Program-made: the position numbers and the translations under genes | Assembly (NCBI GenBank): GCA_947254385.1 | Contig: CAMYCP010000003.1 | Coordinates: forward strand, 1-17,360 | From: an uncultured Filifactor sp. | GTDB lineage: Bacteria > Bacillota > Clostridia > Peptostreptococcales > Filifactoraceae | Direction: 5' to 3' | Length of the DNA: 17,360 nt | The notes under the pieces: generated by a model | Told to the model about the DNA's origin: nothing | The model's input: the letters and a program-made list of their open reading frames with translations, nothing else | Database searches by the model: none | Shown: positions 7,656-14,422 of the stretch, one piece after another | Layout: each line of letters begins with the position of its first letter | How positions within the stretch are numbered: position 1 is the first letter of the stretch

Positions 7656-7933
7656 ATAATGAAGTTTTTATACTGATTAGTTTTAAAAAATGTAGTATAT
7701 ATCTAATCGGAATTTGGCGTAAACTATATTACAAAAAATTAAAGTGAAAATTGATACTGCAATTTATTATGCAATTCAGTATTAGATGTTCCCTGTTATA
7801 AAACATACAAATAAATTTGATAAAATCAGCCTGTTTACATAATTGGATCTTTATGGACTGATTTTAAAAAAAATTTAAAAAATCTTGCATTTTATTCAAT
7901 ACTTTGATATAATTAATGAAATTTTAGAAAATT
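7656..7933. other. AT-rich intergenic region before the ABC operon promoter
   Basis: No gene is seen. The left part (7660-7670, TGAAGTTTTTA) resembles the end of a family 1 repeat and is followed by an inverted repeat CTGATTAG/CTAATCGG (about 7673-7711). Then comes the family 3 repeat at 7727-7788. The rest is simple AT-rich sequence with A- and T-tracts, which may be an UP-like context for the promoter at 7934. Confidence 0.5.
7727..7788 (+). repeat. Dispersed structured repeat, family 3, copy 2
   Basis: Aligns with 1542-1603 over about 62 bases with one indel. The stem ATACTG (7754-7759) pairs with CAGTAT (7777-7782) around a central TTATGCAA that both copies share. It is about 350 bp upstream of the lipoprotein gene and upstream of the predicted promoter, so it is unlikely to be in that transcript. 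Confidence 0.5.
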
Positions 7934-7961
7934 TTGGCAATTTACATGATTCTTATATAAC
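7934..7961 (+). promoter_or_regulatory. Predicted promoter of the DUF3798 ABC transporter operon
   Basis: TTGGCA (7934-7939) and TATAAC (7956-7961) with a 16-bp spacer; each matches consensus at five of six positions. Transcription would start near 7968, giving a leader of about 170 nt before the lipoprotein ATG. Confidence 0.5.
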
Positions 7962-7967
7962 TTGTTG

Positions 7968-8138
7968 TAGCAGTTTGTTTCACATTTACAGAGATATAAA
8001 AATCGTATACGGCTTTACGGCATGATATGGTTTGTGGGCGAACTTAACGTGACGATAAAAAACACTGAAACTTAAAAGTGCAGTTTGCGTTCGGCGTTAA
8101 GTTTTTTTATAATTTATATTTTTTAATGAGGTGAAAAC
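7968..8138 (+). promoter_or_regulatory. Structured 5' leader of the transporter operon, candidate riboswitch or attenuator
   Basis: The leader can form a closing stem ATCGT (8002-8006) with ACGAT (8052-8056), enclosing about 45 nt that include two ACGG tetramers (8009, 8017) and 'GATATGG'. The 3' side of that enclosed region, AACTTAACG (8041-8049), is also the 5' arm of a terminator-like hairpin (8041-8108). So the upstream fold and the terminator share sequence, the usual plan of a transcription-attenuating riboswitch. I do not recognise a known riboswitch class. The ribosome site GAGGTG (8128-8133) follows. Confidence 0.4.
8041..8108 (+). terminator. Terminator-like hairpin inside the leader of the transporter operon
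   Basis: AACTTAACG (8041-8049) pairs perfectly with CGTTAAGTT (8095-8103) and is followed by a T-run ending at 8108. The 45-base loop can hold a further small stem, CACT/AGTG. It sits 30 bp before the lipoprotein ATG, within the predicted transcript, so it would act as an attenuator and not as the end of the upstream unit, which already has its own terminator at 7602. Confidence 0.55.
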
Positions 8139-9446
8139 ATGAAGATGTACAAGAAATTATTGGCGCTCGCCATGGCATCGGTTATGATGTTTGGCTTGGG
8201 GGGCTGCTCCGTAAGCAAGACCGGAGAAACTCCGGCACCTGCTGAAAAACCTGCCGAAGGCGAAACACCCGCCGAAGGTGAAAAAACTGCTGAAGACGGT
8301 AAATATCATATCGGTATCGTAACCGGTACTGTATCTCAAAGCGAAGATGAACTTCGCGCCGCTGAAAAAGCTATCGAACTTTACGGTGACGCCAAAGACG
8401 GCGGCATGATCGTACACGACACATATCCCGATGCGTTTATGACCGAACAGGAAACAACCATCTCCAAGATAGTTGCCATGGCGGACGATCCGATGATGAA
8501 AGCCATCATAGTAAATCAATCCGTACCCGGCACGGTAGCCGCATTTAAACAAATAAGAGAAAAGAAACCCGACATCAAACTTATACTCTTAACTCCTCAA
8601 GAAGACGTGGCAATGGTTGAAGAAGCCGCAGATTTGGTAGTGGATGCCGACAACATCTCAAGAGGGTATCGTATAGTTGCGGCCGCTCAAAAAATGGGCG
8701 CTAAAAAATTCGTTCACATTTCTTTCCCTCGCCACATGAGTATTGAAACATTGGCTTTAAGACGCGGTATCTTAGAAGAAGCCTGCAAAGATTTGGGCAT
8801 CGAATTTATAACCCAAACGGCACCGGATCCGACATCCGATGTAGGTATCCCCGGAGCGCAACAATTTATAGCTGAAAACATCCCAAACTGGATAGCTAAA
8901 TACGGTAAAGATACGGCATTTTTCTGCACGAATGACGCTCACACCGAACCGCTCCTTAGAGGTATTGCAGCCGGCGGAGCAATATTTGTGGAACAGGATT
9001 TACCGTCTCCTATAATGGGTTATCCCAACGCTTTCTCGGTAGACCTTAAAAATGAAGCCGGAGACTGGCAAGCAATCAACAAGAAAGTTGAAGATGCCGT
9101 AGTTGCTGCCGGCGGCGGCGGAAGAATGGGTACATGGGCATATTCGCTTGGATACTCCACCACACTCGGCGCAGTGGATCTTGCTATGGAAGCAATCGAC
9201 GGCAAAGTGGATCTTACCGACATGGAAGCGCTTAAAAAATGTATCGGCAAATACACCGAAGGCGCAAGCTGGATGAGTTCTTACTATGTAAATCGTCAAA
9301 CCGGCGAACCTGTTAAAAATCACGTACTCGTAGCACAAGATACCTACGTATACGGCAAAGGATACCTCGGCATGGATAAAGTCGAAGTTCCGGAAAAATA
9401 TATGAACTTGAACGTTGACTTGGAAGCAATCAAAAACGAAAAATAA
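8139..9446 (+). CDS. DUF3798 lipoprotein, predicted substrate-binding protein of an ABC importer
   Basis: A 435-residue exported lipoprotein. The signal peptide ends in the lipobox LGGC with the lipidated Cys at 23. A Pro/Glu/Ala-rich linker (about 28-52, with repeated 'PAEG') tethers it to the membrane. The body starts KYHIGIVTGTVSQSEDELRA (about 55-74) and contains alternating strand and helix segments such as KAIIVNQSVPGTV and ATLGAVDLAMEAI-like stretches, which look like a periplasmic-binding-protein fold of the BMP/sugar-binding type. I recognise it as the family Pfam names DUF3798, of unknown function. It heads an operon with one ATPase and two permeases in the order used by nucleoside and sugar importers, so it most likely captures the substrate. 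The ligand is unknown. The ATG at 8139 has GAGGTG five bases upstream; ATG 8145 is a less likely start. Confidence 0.85.
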   Translation: MKMYKKLLALAMASVMMFGLGGCSVSKTGETPAPAEKPAEGETPAEGEKTAEDGKYHIGIVTGTVSQSEDELRAAEKAIELYGDAKDGGMIVHDTYPDAFMTEQETTISKIVAMADDPMMKAIIVNQSVPGTVAAFKQIREKKPDIKLILLTPQEDVAMVEEAADLVVDADNISRGYRIVAAAQKMGAKKFVHISFPRHMSIETLALRRGILEEACKDLGIEFITQTAPDPTSDVGIPGAQQFIAENIPNWIAKYGKDTAFFCTNDAHTEPLLRGIAAGGAIFVEQDLPSPIMGYPNAFSVDLKNEAGDWQAINKKVEDAVVAAGGGGRMGTWAYSLGYSTTLGAVDLAMEAIDGKVDLTDMEALKKCIGKYTEGASWMSSYYVNRQTGEPVKNHVLVAQDTYVYGKGYLGMDKVEVPEKYMNLNVDLEAIKNEK

Positions 9447-9465
9447 TTAAATTAAACTTAAACTT

Positions 9466-9529
9466 AAAGGAGGTCGGCGGAAATATCTGCCGGCTTTCGT
9501 GTTTATATCGGAAAGCGAGTTATAATTTG
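9466..9529 (+). promoter_or_regulatory. Stranded Shine-Dalgarno, hairpin and TTG start before the ABC ATPase gene
   Basis: A perfect AAAGGAGG (9466-9473) is not followed by any start codon in frame at a usable distance. Directly after it, bases 9475-9492 form a hairpin (CGGCGG with CTGCCG, one G-U pair, 6-base loop). The ATPase frame opens only at TTG 9527, with just a weak GCGAG (9515-9519) before it. The hairpin may protect the lipoprotein mRNA and the weak start may lower ATPase output relative to the binding protein, a common need in such operons. This is inference. Confidence 0.45.
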
Positions 9530-11152
9530 GATAATATATTACTTCAAGCGAAAAATGTCGGCAAAAGTTTTGACGGCAACGTAGTATTAAAAGACGTAAG
9601 TTTCGATCTTAAAGCCGGTGAAATTTTGGGATTGGTCGGAGAAAACGGCGCCGGCAAATCCACTCTTATGAACATAATATTCGGTATGAGCGTAATAGCC
9701 GAGACCGGAGGGTACGACGGGGAACTGTTGTTCAACGGTCAAAAAATAGATTTTAAAAGTCCGATAGATGCGTTAAAAGCCGGAATAGGCATGGTGCATC
9801 AGGAATTTAATTTAATACCGGGCTTTACCGTATCCGAAAATATAACGTTGAACATGGAGCAAACGAATAAATCCGTTGTATCCCAAATATTCGGATCCAA
9901 ACTTGAAACCATAGACACAAAAGCTAACCTCACATTATCCGGAAAATCCTTGGACACTTTGGGCGTGGACATAAATCCGGCAGCAATGACAAGCGAAATG
10001 CCCGTCGGACACAAACAGTTCATAGAAATTGCACGTGAAATGACGCGTAAGGACGTAAAACTTCTGATAATGGACGAACCCACCGCCGTACTTACCGAAT
10101 CGGAAGCCGATGTGTTGATGGACGCTTTAAAACGCATATCAAAATCCGGAATAGCTGTAATATTTATATCGCATAGATTGAGAGAAGTTCTCAAAGTGTG
10201 TGACGATATAGTAATCCTGCGTGACGGCGTATTGATAGAACATAAAAAAGCTGATGAAATGACCATGGAAGAAATTGCGGGCAAAATGGTAGGCAAAATG
10301 GACGAGAAGCGCAACAAACAAAAGGAAGAACTTAAAAAGCTCGCCATGGAACATAAACGCGCGGCGGAAGATCTTGACGACGAAGATGTAATGGTCATAG
10401 ATAAACTTTGGGTGGATATGCCGGGCGAACAGGTATATGACGTATCCTTAAACGTTAAGAAAGGCGAAATTTTAGGTATAGCGGGACTTGCAGGGCAGGG
10501 AAAACTCGGAATACCTAACGGAATTTTGGGAACTTATCCCGTTGGAGGAAAAGTTACGTTTAAGGGAGAAGAACTTAAACTTGGAAATACACTTGACATA
10601 CTCAAAAAAGGAATAGCATTCGTATCGGAAGACAGGCGGGGCGTGGGGTTACTTTTGGATGAGCCGATTTACTGGAATATTTCGTTTAACGCCATGCAAG
10701 TACAAAACAAATACATCAAAAAAATATTGGGCTTAAAATTCAGAGATGAAACCGCAATGAAAAAAGTGGCGGATCAATACATTGACACCTTGGCAATCAA
10801 AACGACCGGCAACTCACAAAAAGCGCAAAATCTTTCCGGAGGCAACCAGCAAAAAGTATGCCTTGCCAAAGCGTTCGCCATGCAACCCGAACTTCTCTTC
10901 GTTTCAGAACCTACAAGAGGGATTGATATAGGTGCTAAAGAATTGGTACTCAATGCCATAAAAAAAACAAATATCGAAGATAACACCACGGTTATCATGG
11001 TATCCTCCGAACTTGGAGAACTTAGAAGTATATGCGACCGGATAGCGGTAATCTGTGACGGCAAAATAGCGGGCATACTTTCGCCTGACGATTCGGAAGC
11101 AAATTTCGGTCTTCTCATGAGCGGCGAAAAAATAAATCAGGAGAATAAGTGA
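9527..11152 (+). CDS. Double-domain ABC importer ATPase, sugar/nucleoside type
   Basis: A 541-residue fusion of two nucleotide-binding domains, as in RbsA, MglA and NupO, powering import through the two permeases downstream. First domain: Walker A GENGAGKST (38-46), Q-loop HQE (91-93), a divergent signature MPVGHKQ (158-164), Walker B LLIMDEPT (179-186). Second domain: a degenerate Walker A, GLAGQGKLG (320-328), where the ST is lost, an intact signature LSGGNQQ (436-442) and Walker B LLFVSEPTRG (456-465). Asymmetric sites like this are typical of the family. A highly charged stretch at about 256-287, rich in Lys and Glu, links the domains and could be a coiled coil. Translation starts at TTG 9527 behind a weak ribosome site. 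The stop overlaps the next gene by 4 bp if that gene uses GTG 11149. Confidence 0.92.
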   Translation: MDNILLQAKNVGKSFDGNVVLKDVSFDLKAGEILGLVGENGAGKSTLMNIIFGMSVIAETGGYDGELLFNGQKIDFKSPIDALKAGIGMVHQEFNLIPGFTVSENITLNMEQTNKSVVSQIFGSKLETIDTKANLTLSGKSLDTLGVDINPAAMTSEMPVGHKQFIEIAREMTRKDVKLLIMDEPTAVLTESEADVLMDALKRISKSGIAVIFISHRLREVLKVCDDIVILRDGVLIEHKKADEMTMEEIAGKMVGKMDEKRNKQKEELKKLAMEHKRAAEDLDDEDVMVIDKLWVDMPGEQVYDVSLNVKKGEILGIAGLAGQGKLGIPNGILGTYPVGGKVTFKGEELKLGNTLDILKKGIAFVSEDRRGVGLLLDEPIYWNISFNAMQVQNKYIKKILGLKFRDETAMKKVADQYIDTLAIKTTGNSQKAQNLSGGNQQKVCLAKAFAMQPELLFVSEPTRGIDIGAKELVLNAIKKTNIEDNTTVIMVSSELGELRSICDRIAVICDGKIAGILSPDDSEANFGLLMSGEKINQENK

Positions 11153-12225
11153 TTATGATAAAAAAATATATTTCAAAAATAGGCTGGCCCAGACTTATAA
11201 TAGCTGTCTTTCTGCTGTTGTTATTTTGCGCCGCACCTTTTGCCGGACTTAGGATTGACAGTTCCATAGAAAATGTGTTGAGTAGATTCGGGATGTTTTC
11301 CATACTTACACTTTCCATGATACCGATGATACAATCGGGTTGCGGCTTAAACTTCGGTTTGCCGGTAGGCGTAATTGCCGGAATATTGGGCGGAGTTACG
11401 GGCATAGAATTCGGCTTTAAGGGAATTCCCGGAATAATTGTCGCTATGCTTTTTGCGGTAATATTCGCTCTTGTACTCGGCGGACTTTACGGACTTCTCC
11501 TAAACTGCATAAAGGGCGATGAAATGCTTATAGCTACTTATGTAGGTTATTCGTTCGTGGCGTTTATGAGTATAATGTGGCTGATACTTCCATATAAAAA
11601 TCCCGTGTCGGTTTTAAGTTACGGCGGTTCGGGACTTAGACAGCAAATTCCGGTATCGGATTACTGGATGAAAAAATTAGTTTTTGAAGACGGCACCAAC
11701 CAAAGCATAGGTATAATTTCAAATTTTTTAAGTTTTGATATGACTGACGGACTTAAGATAACTACAGGTATGTTTTTATTTTTTGCTATTATGGCATTTT
11801 TGGTGTGGGCTTTCTTTAAAACCAAGGTCGGCAGTGCAATGACCGCGGTAGGATCAAACCCCGAATATGCAAAAGCGGCAGGGATAAACATCAACCGCAC
11901 TCGCCTTATTTCAGTAATGATGTCTACGGCAATTGCGGCAGTCGGAATTATAATCTACCAACAATCTTACGGTTACATTCAGCTTTACACCGCACCGCTG
12001 GCGTTTACATTTCAATCCATAGCGGCGATTTTGATCGGCGGTGCGAGCATCAACAAAGCGAGTATACTCAATGTAATAATAGGAACATTTTTATTTCAGG
12101 GAATACTCACCATGACACCCGTAGTTATAAACGGGGCGATAGGGATCGACGTATCCGAAGTAATACGTCTGATAGTGACGAACGGTATGATAATCTACGC
12201 ACTTACAAGGAGGAATAAGGCATGA
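11149..12225 (+). CDS. ABC importer permease, first of two
   Basis: A 358-residue polytopic membrane protein of the branched-chain amino acid/ribose permease type (BPD_transp_2). It has about eight to ten hydrophobic segments, a glycine-rich stretch around SGCGLNFGLPVGVIAGILGG and the family motif GGASINKASILNVIIGT near residues 298-314. It forms half of the channel with the next gene product. The GTG at 11149 overlaps the ATPase stop (GTGA) and is five bases behind AGGAG (11139-11143); the ATG at 11155 is an alternative with an 11-base spacing. The 3' end overlaps the second permease by 4 bp. Confidence 0.88.
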   Translation: MIMIKKYISKIGWPRLIIAVFLLLLFCAAPFAGLRIDSSIENVLSRFGMFSILTLSMIPMIQSGCGLNFGLPVGVIAGILGGVTGIEFGFKGIPGIIVAMLFAVIFALVLGGLYGLLLNCIKGDEMLIATYVGYSFVAFMSIMWLILPYKNPVSVLSYGGSGLRQQIPVSDYWMKKLVFEDGTNQSIGIISNFLSFDMTDGLKITTGMFLFFAIMAFLVWAFFKTKVGSAMTAVGSNPEYAKAAGININRTRLISVMMSTAIAAVGIIIYQQSYGYIQLYTAPLAFTFQSIAAILIGGASINKASILNVIIGTFLFQGILTMTPVVINGAIGIDVSEVIRLIVTNGMIIYALTRRNKA

Positions 12226-13340
12226 GCGATAAAATAAAAAATAAACTCAGAGAAAGCGCCGTGCCTATTTTATTTCTTATAATATGTACGGTCGGAATAG
12301 CCATAGCTAAACCGCCGGTATCTTACATCACGGGAGAACTCAGCCGAAGAATGGTAAGAAACACTTTTTTGGTGCTGTCTTTGATAATCCCGATATATGC
12401 CGGCATGGGGATAAACTTCGGGATACCTTTAGGCGCGATGGCGGGACAAATTGGACTTGTATTTGCGACCGACTGGGGCGTACACGGCGCTTTAGGCTTG
12501 GTTGTGGCTATGCTGATAGGTACACCTATAGCAATACTTTTGGGTGAGTTTTCAGGGCGTGTGTTAAACCGTGCAAGAGGCAGAGAAATGATTACATCCA
12601 TGATGCTGTCATTTTTTATCCTCGGCGTGTATATGCTCTTTTTGCTCTATCTTTGCGGTTCGGTAGTACCTTTCCATAACAAAAAAATCATTTTGTCGCA
12701 AGGCTATGGCGTAAAAAACGCACTCACTTTGGACGTTGCCAAGGGATTTGACAATTTGGTGAATTTTACCGTGCAAATGCCGCTCGGTAAACAGATGATT
12801 TCATTTGAAGTACCAATAGTTACGATTATTCTTATCGCACTCATATGCGTATTCACCGTATGGTTCAAAAAAACCAAACTCGGACACGACATGAGAGCGG
12901 TAGGACAGGATCAGAAAGTATCCTCCAACGCCGGATTATTTACCGACAGAATACGTATTCAATCCATAATAATCTCGACCGTTTTGGCGTGCTACGGACA
13001 AATAATCTATCTTCAAAACATCGGCACACTCAACACATACGCCGGACAGGATCAGGCGGCTCTATATGCGGCGGCGTCGCTTTTGGTAGGCGGGGCGAGC
13101 GTAAGCCGTGCGTCTATATCAAACGCCATACTCGGCACGGCACTGTTTCACCTAATGTTTATAGTAATGCCGCAAGCAGGTAAAGCGCTCACGGGCGACG
13201 CAATGATGGGCGAATTTTTCAGAACCTTTTTAAGCTATGCGGTAGTTACAATATCACTCATCATGCACGCATACGGCAGAGCTAAAAAAGCGGAAGAAGA
13301 CAGACAAACCGCTCTTGCGGCGACAAGAAAAAGTAAATAA
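12222..13340 (+). CDS. ABC importer permease, second of two
   Basis: A 372-residue membrane protein homologous to the preceding permease, sharing 'GMGINFGIPLGAMAGQIG' and 'GGASVSRASISNAILGT' with the matching segments of its partner. The EAA-like coupling loop around KKTKLGHDMRAVGQDQKVSSN is also shared in type with the first permease (KTKVGSAMTAVGSN), which is the contact with the ATPase. The C-terminus is a short, charged cytoplasmic tail. The ATG overlaps the previous stop (ATGA) behind a strong AAGGAGG. Two different permeases, not one homodimer, is the nucleoside-importer (NupP/NupQ) plan. It is the last gene of the operon. Confidence 0.88.
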   Translation: MSDKIKNKLRESAVPILFLIICTVGIAIAKPPVSYITGELSRRMVRNTFLVLSLIIPIYAGMGINFGIPLGAMAGQIGLVFATDWGVHGALGLVVAMLIGTPIAILLGEFSGRVLNRARGREMITSMMLSFFILGVYMLFLLYLCGSVVPFHNKKIILSQGYGVKNALTLDVAKGFDNLVNFTVQMPLGKQMISFEVPIVTIILIALICVFTVWFKKTKLGHDMRAVGQDQKVSSNAGLFTDRIRIQSIIISTVLACYGQIIYLQNIGTLNTYAGQDQAALYAAASLLVGGASVSRASISNAILGTALFHLMFIVMPQAGKALTGDAMMGEFFRTFLSYAVVTISLIMHAYGRAKKAEEDRQTALAATRKSK

Positions 13341-13346
13341 AACAAT

Positions 13347-13382
13347 AAAAATAGACGTGTACAATGTACTCGTCTATTTTTT
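13347..13382 (+). terminator. Intrinsic terminator of the ABC transporter operon
   Basis: AAAATAGACG (13347-13356) pairs with CGTCTATTTT (13371-13380), with a further GTAC/GTAC stem inside, followed by T. It begins six bases after the second permease stop. Confidence 0.9.
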
Positions 13383-13407
13383 ATCAGTTTGGCCATCAAT
13401 TTTGTGT

Positions 13408-13442
13408 AAAAAAATACTGTAATTTCAATTTGAAATTACAGT
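13408..13442 (-). terminator. Terminator of the tRNA-Leu gene
   Basis: A near-perfect 27-base palindrome (13416-13442, arms ACTGTAATTTCAA) is followed, on the minus strand, by a T-run (13414-13408). It starts eight bases after the encoded CCA of the tRNA. Confidence 0.85.
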
Positions 13443-13449
13443 ACAAAAA

Positions 13450-13535
13450 TGGTGCAGGTGGAGAGATTTGAACTCTCACGATATCACTATCGCCGGATTT
13501 TGAGTCCGGTGCGTCTGCCGTTTCGCCACACCTGC
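13450..13535 (-). tRNA. tRNA-Leu, anticodon CAA
   Basis: Read on the minus strand, the acceptor stem is GCAGGTG/CACCTGC with discriminator A and an encoded CCA (13452-13450). The D-arm carries GTGGCGAAACGGCAGACGC. The anticodon stem CCGGA/TCCGG holds the loop CTCAAAA, so the anticodon is CAA, reading TTG codons. A long variable arm (GATAGTGATATC region) is as expected for a type II leucine tRNA, and the T-arm is GAGAG TTCAAAT CTCTC. Total length with CCA is 86 nt. Confidence 0.96.
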
Positions 13536-13548
13536 CCGATACTTGTAC

Positions 13549-13577
13549 ATATTAACATAGGCAAAATATTTTGGCAA
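13549..13577 (-). promoter_or_regulatory. Promoter of the tRNA-Leu gene
   Basis: On the minus strand, TTGCCA (13577-13572) and TAATAT (13554-13549) are 17 bp apart. Transcription would start about seven bases before the mature tRNA 5' end. Confidence 0.65.
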
Positions 13578-13607
13578 GTATTTTTTTATAATTCATACAA
13601 AAATTTG

Positions 13608-13656
13608 TTACATCCCGGCCGGTAAATGTAAAATATTATATGTAAACATAATATTT
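13608..13656. other. Two adjacent palindromes beside the tRNA gene
   Basis: TTACAT (13608) and ATGTAA (13626-13631) flank an 8-bp GC palindrome, CCGGCCGG (13615-13622), which stands out in AT-rich DNA. Directly next to it, AAATATTAT (13631-13639) and ATAATATTT (13648-13656) form a perfect 9-bp stem. They could be binding sites or relics of a mobile element end. Confidence 0.4.
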
Positions 13657-13726
13657 GTCTTTGGGTATAGGCGAATCTTTCACATTACCGACAAAAAATA
13701 CAAAAATATGGAAATCCTCGTGACTG

Positions 13727-13798
13727 ATTTTAACACAATTAGAAACTTTGCTATCACAAGGAATAAATATTAACGAAATTTTTCAAAAACAACTCTAA
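13727..13798 (+). pseudogene. Short protein-coding-like fragment, unknown origin
   Basis: An open stretch without a start codon reads QLETLLSQGININEIFQKQL and then stops at 13796-13798. The residue pattern looks like real protein and recalls the N-terminal region of some IS256-type transposases (a short leucine-rich helix followed by NEIF), but the match is from memory and weak. It lies in a region with other gene remains. Confidence 0.2.
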
Positions 13799-13821
13799 TA
13801 TGCTGTAAATATGTTCTTATA

Positions 13822-13850
13822 CTGATAAGCGTTAAGATATATAGTATAAT
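13822..13850 (+). promoter_or_regulatory. Possible upstream promoter of the helix-turn-helix gene
   Basis: CTGATA (13822-13827) and a perfect TATAAT (13845-13850) are 17 bp apart. It would give a leader of about 115 nt that includes the duplicated block at 13878-13947. Confidence 0.4.
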
Positions 13851-13875
13851 TTCTGATATGGTAAAATTAAAACAT

Positions 13876-13947
13876 AGGATATTATTCCGATAAAATGCAT
13901 AATGCTATTCCTATAATATTGATATTGTTCCGATAAAATTGTACAAT
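13876..13947 (+). repeat. Duplicated promoter/operator block upstream of the helix-turn-helix gene
   Basis: Two copies of GATATTRTTCCGATAAAAT lie at 13878 and 13921, 43 bp apart. In the second copy they form an excellent promoter: TTGATA (13919-13924), a 17-bp spacer and TACAAT (13942-13947), about 25 bp before the gene. In the first, the equivalent hexamers are AGGATA and CATAAT. The conserved TTCCGATAAAAT lies in the spacer of both and may be an operator bound by the small HTH protein. Confidence 0.55.
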
Positions 13948-13971
13948 AAGCTGAATTGGAGGGAATAAATT

Positions 13972-14130
13972 ATGTTTATGACCGTAAAACAAGCCTCGGA
14001 AAAATGGGGTATTTCGGATAGAAGAGTAAGGATTTTATGTGCTGAAGGTAAAATACCGGGAGCATATCAAGAGGGCAAGGCTTGGAAAATACCGATTGAT
14101 GCAGTTAAACCGGCAGATGGACGTTGTTGA
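13972..14130 (+). CDS. Small helix-turn-helix DNA-binding protein, front part of a broken Fic-type gene
   Basis: A 52-residue product starting MFMTVKQASEKWGISDRRVR, a winged-helix domain of the excisionase/MerR-like type, with LCAEGKIPGAYQEGKAW (22-38) as the wing and recognition segment and IPIDAVKPADGR at the end. In Clostridia this exact kind of domain is often the N-terminus of Fic-family proteins. Here the frame stops two codons after PADGR (TGA 14128-14130). It could still fold as an independent DNA-binding protein. The start has GGAGGG eight to thirteen bases upstream. ATG 13978 is also possible. Confidence 0.6.
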   Translation: MFMTVKQASEKWGISDRRVRILCAEGKIPGAYQEGKAWKIPIDAVKPADGRC

Positions 14131-14224
14131 ACTTGTAAAGGAAAATGGAAAAATTAATGAAAGAGTGATCAAACAAATTCATTCAATCAATTCAACAATG
14201 TGTACGAAAAATAATTTCTTATAA
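14117..14224 (+). pseudogene. Remnant of a Fic-family protein, out of frame with the helix-turn-helix part
   Basis: In a second frame, overlapping the end of the HTH gene, the sequence reads DVVELVKENGKINERVIKQI followed by HSI. This resembles the helix before the Fic core in HTH-Fic proteins (pattern ...VxxNxxIxERVIKxIHxL). The roughly 100 residues expected between the HTH domain and this segment are missing, and the frame changes at the junction near 14117-14128. The Fic catalytic motif (HPFxxGNGR) is absent. An internal deletion plus loss of the 3' part explains this best. The family call is from pattern memory. Confidence 0.4.
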
Positions 14225-14422
14225 ATTTTACAAAAATTAAAAAATATGGTATAAACAAGTGTAATAATTGTAGTAAGCGTGAAAAAATATTCATTAAAAT
14301 CAAAAATGAATAACGTTCACCTTGTTAAAATGCAAAATATTGTTTTCAAACATTCTTATGCAAATATCTAATAAATACGTTGAAAATATATTTAAAAAAA
14401 TGAGCAAAGGAACTTGAATTTT
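14225..14422. other. AT-rich intergenic region without clear content
   Basis: Very AT-rich, with no convincing ORF, hairpin or promoter. A minus-strand ORF covering its right part is only the reverse of the 7-bp repeat. Confidence 0.5.

Noticed and set aside
7991..8056. Purine riboswitch before the transporter operon
   Set aside because: The stretch contains GATATGGTTTG, like the L2 side of guanine riboswitches, but the conserved TTTCTACC joining segment and a paired P2 around the loop are missing.
13450..13535. tRNA-Leu as an integration site for a mobile element
   Set aside because: No second copy of the tRNA 3' end, no integrase and no phage or plasmid genes are visible in the window.
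14039..14224. 61-residue ORF as an intact gene
   Set aside because: Its first half is an out-of-frame reading of the helix-turn-helix gene; only the part from 14117 has protein-like similarity, so it is treated as a gene remnant.
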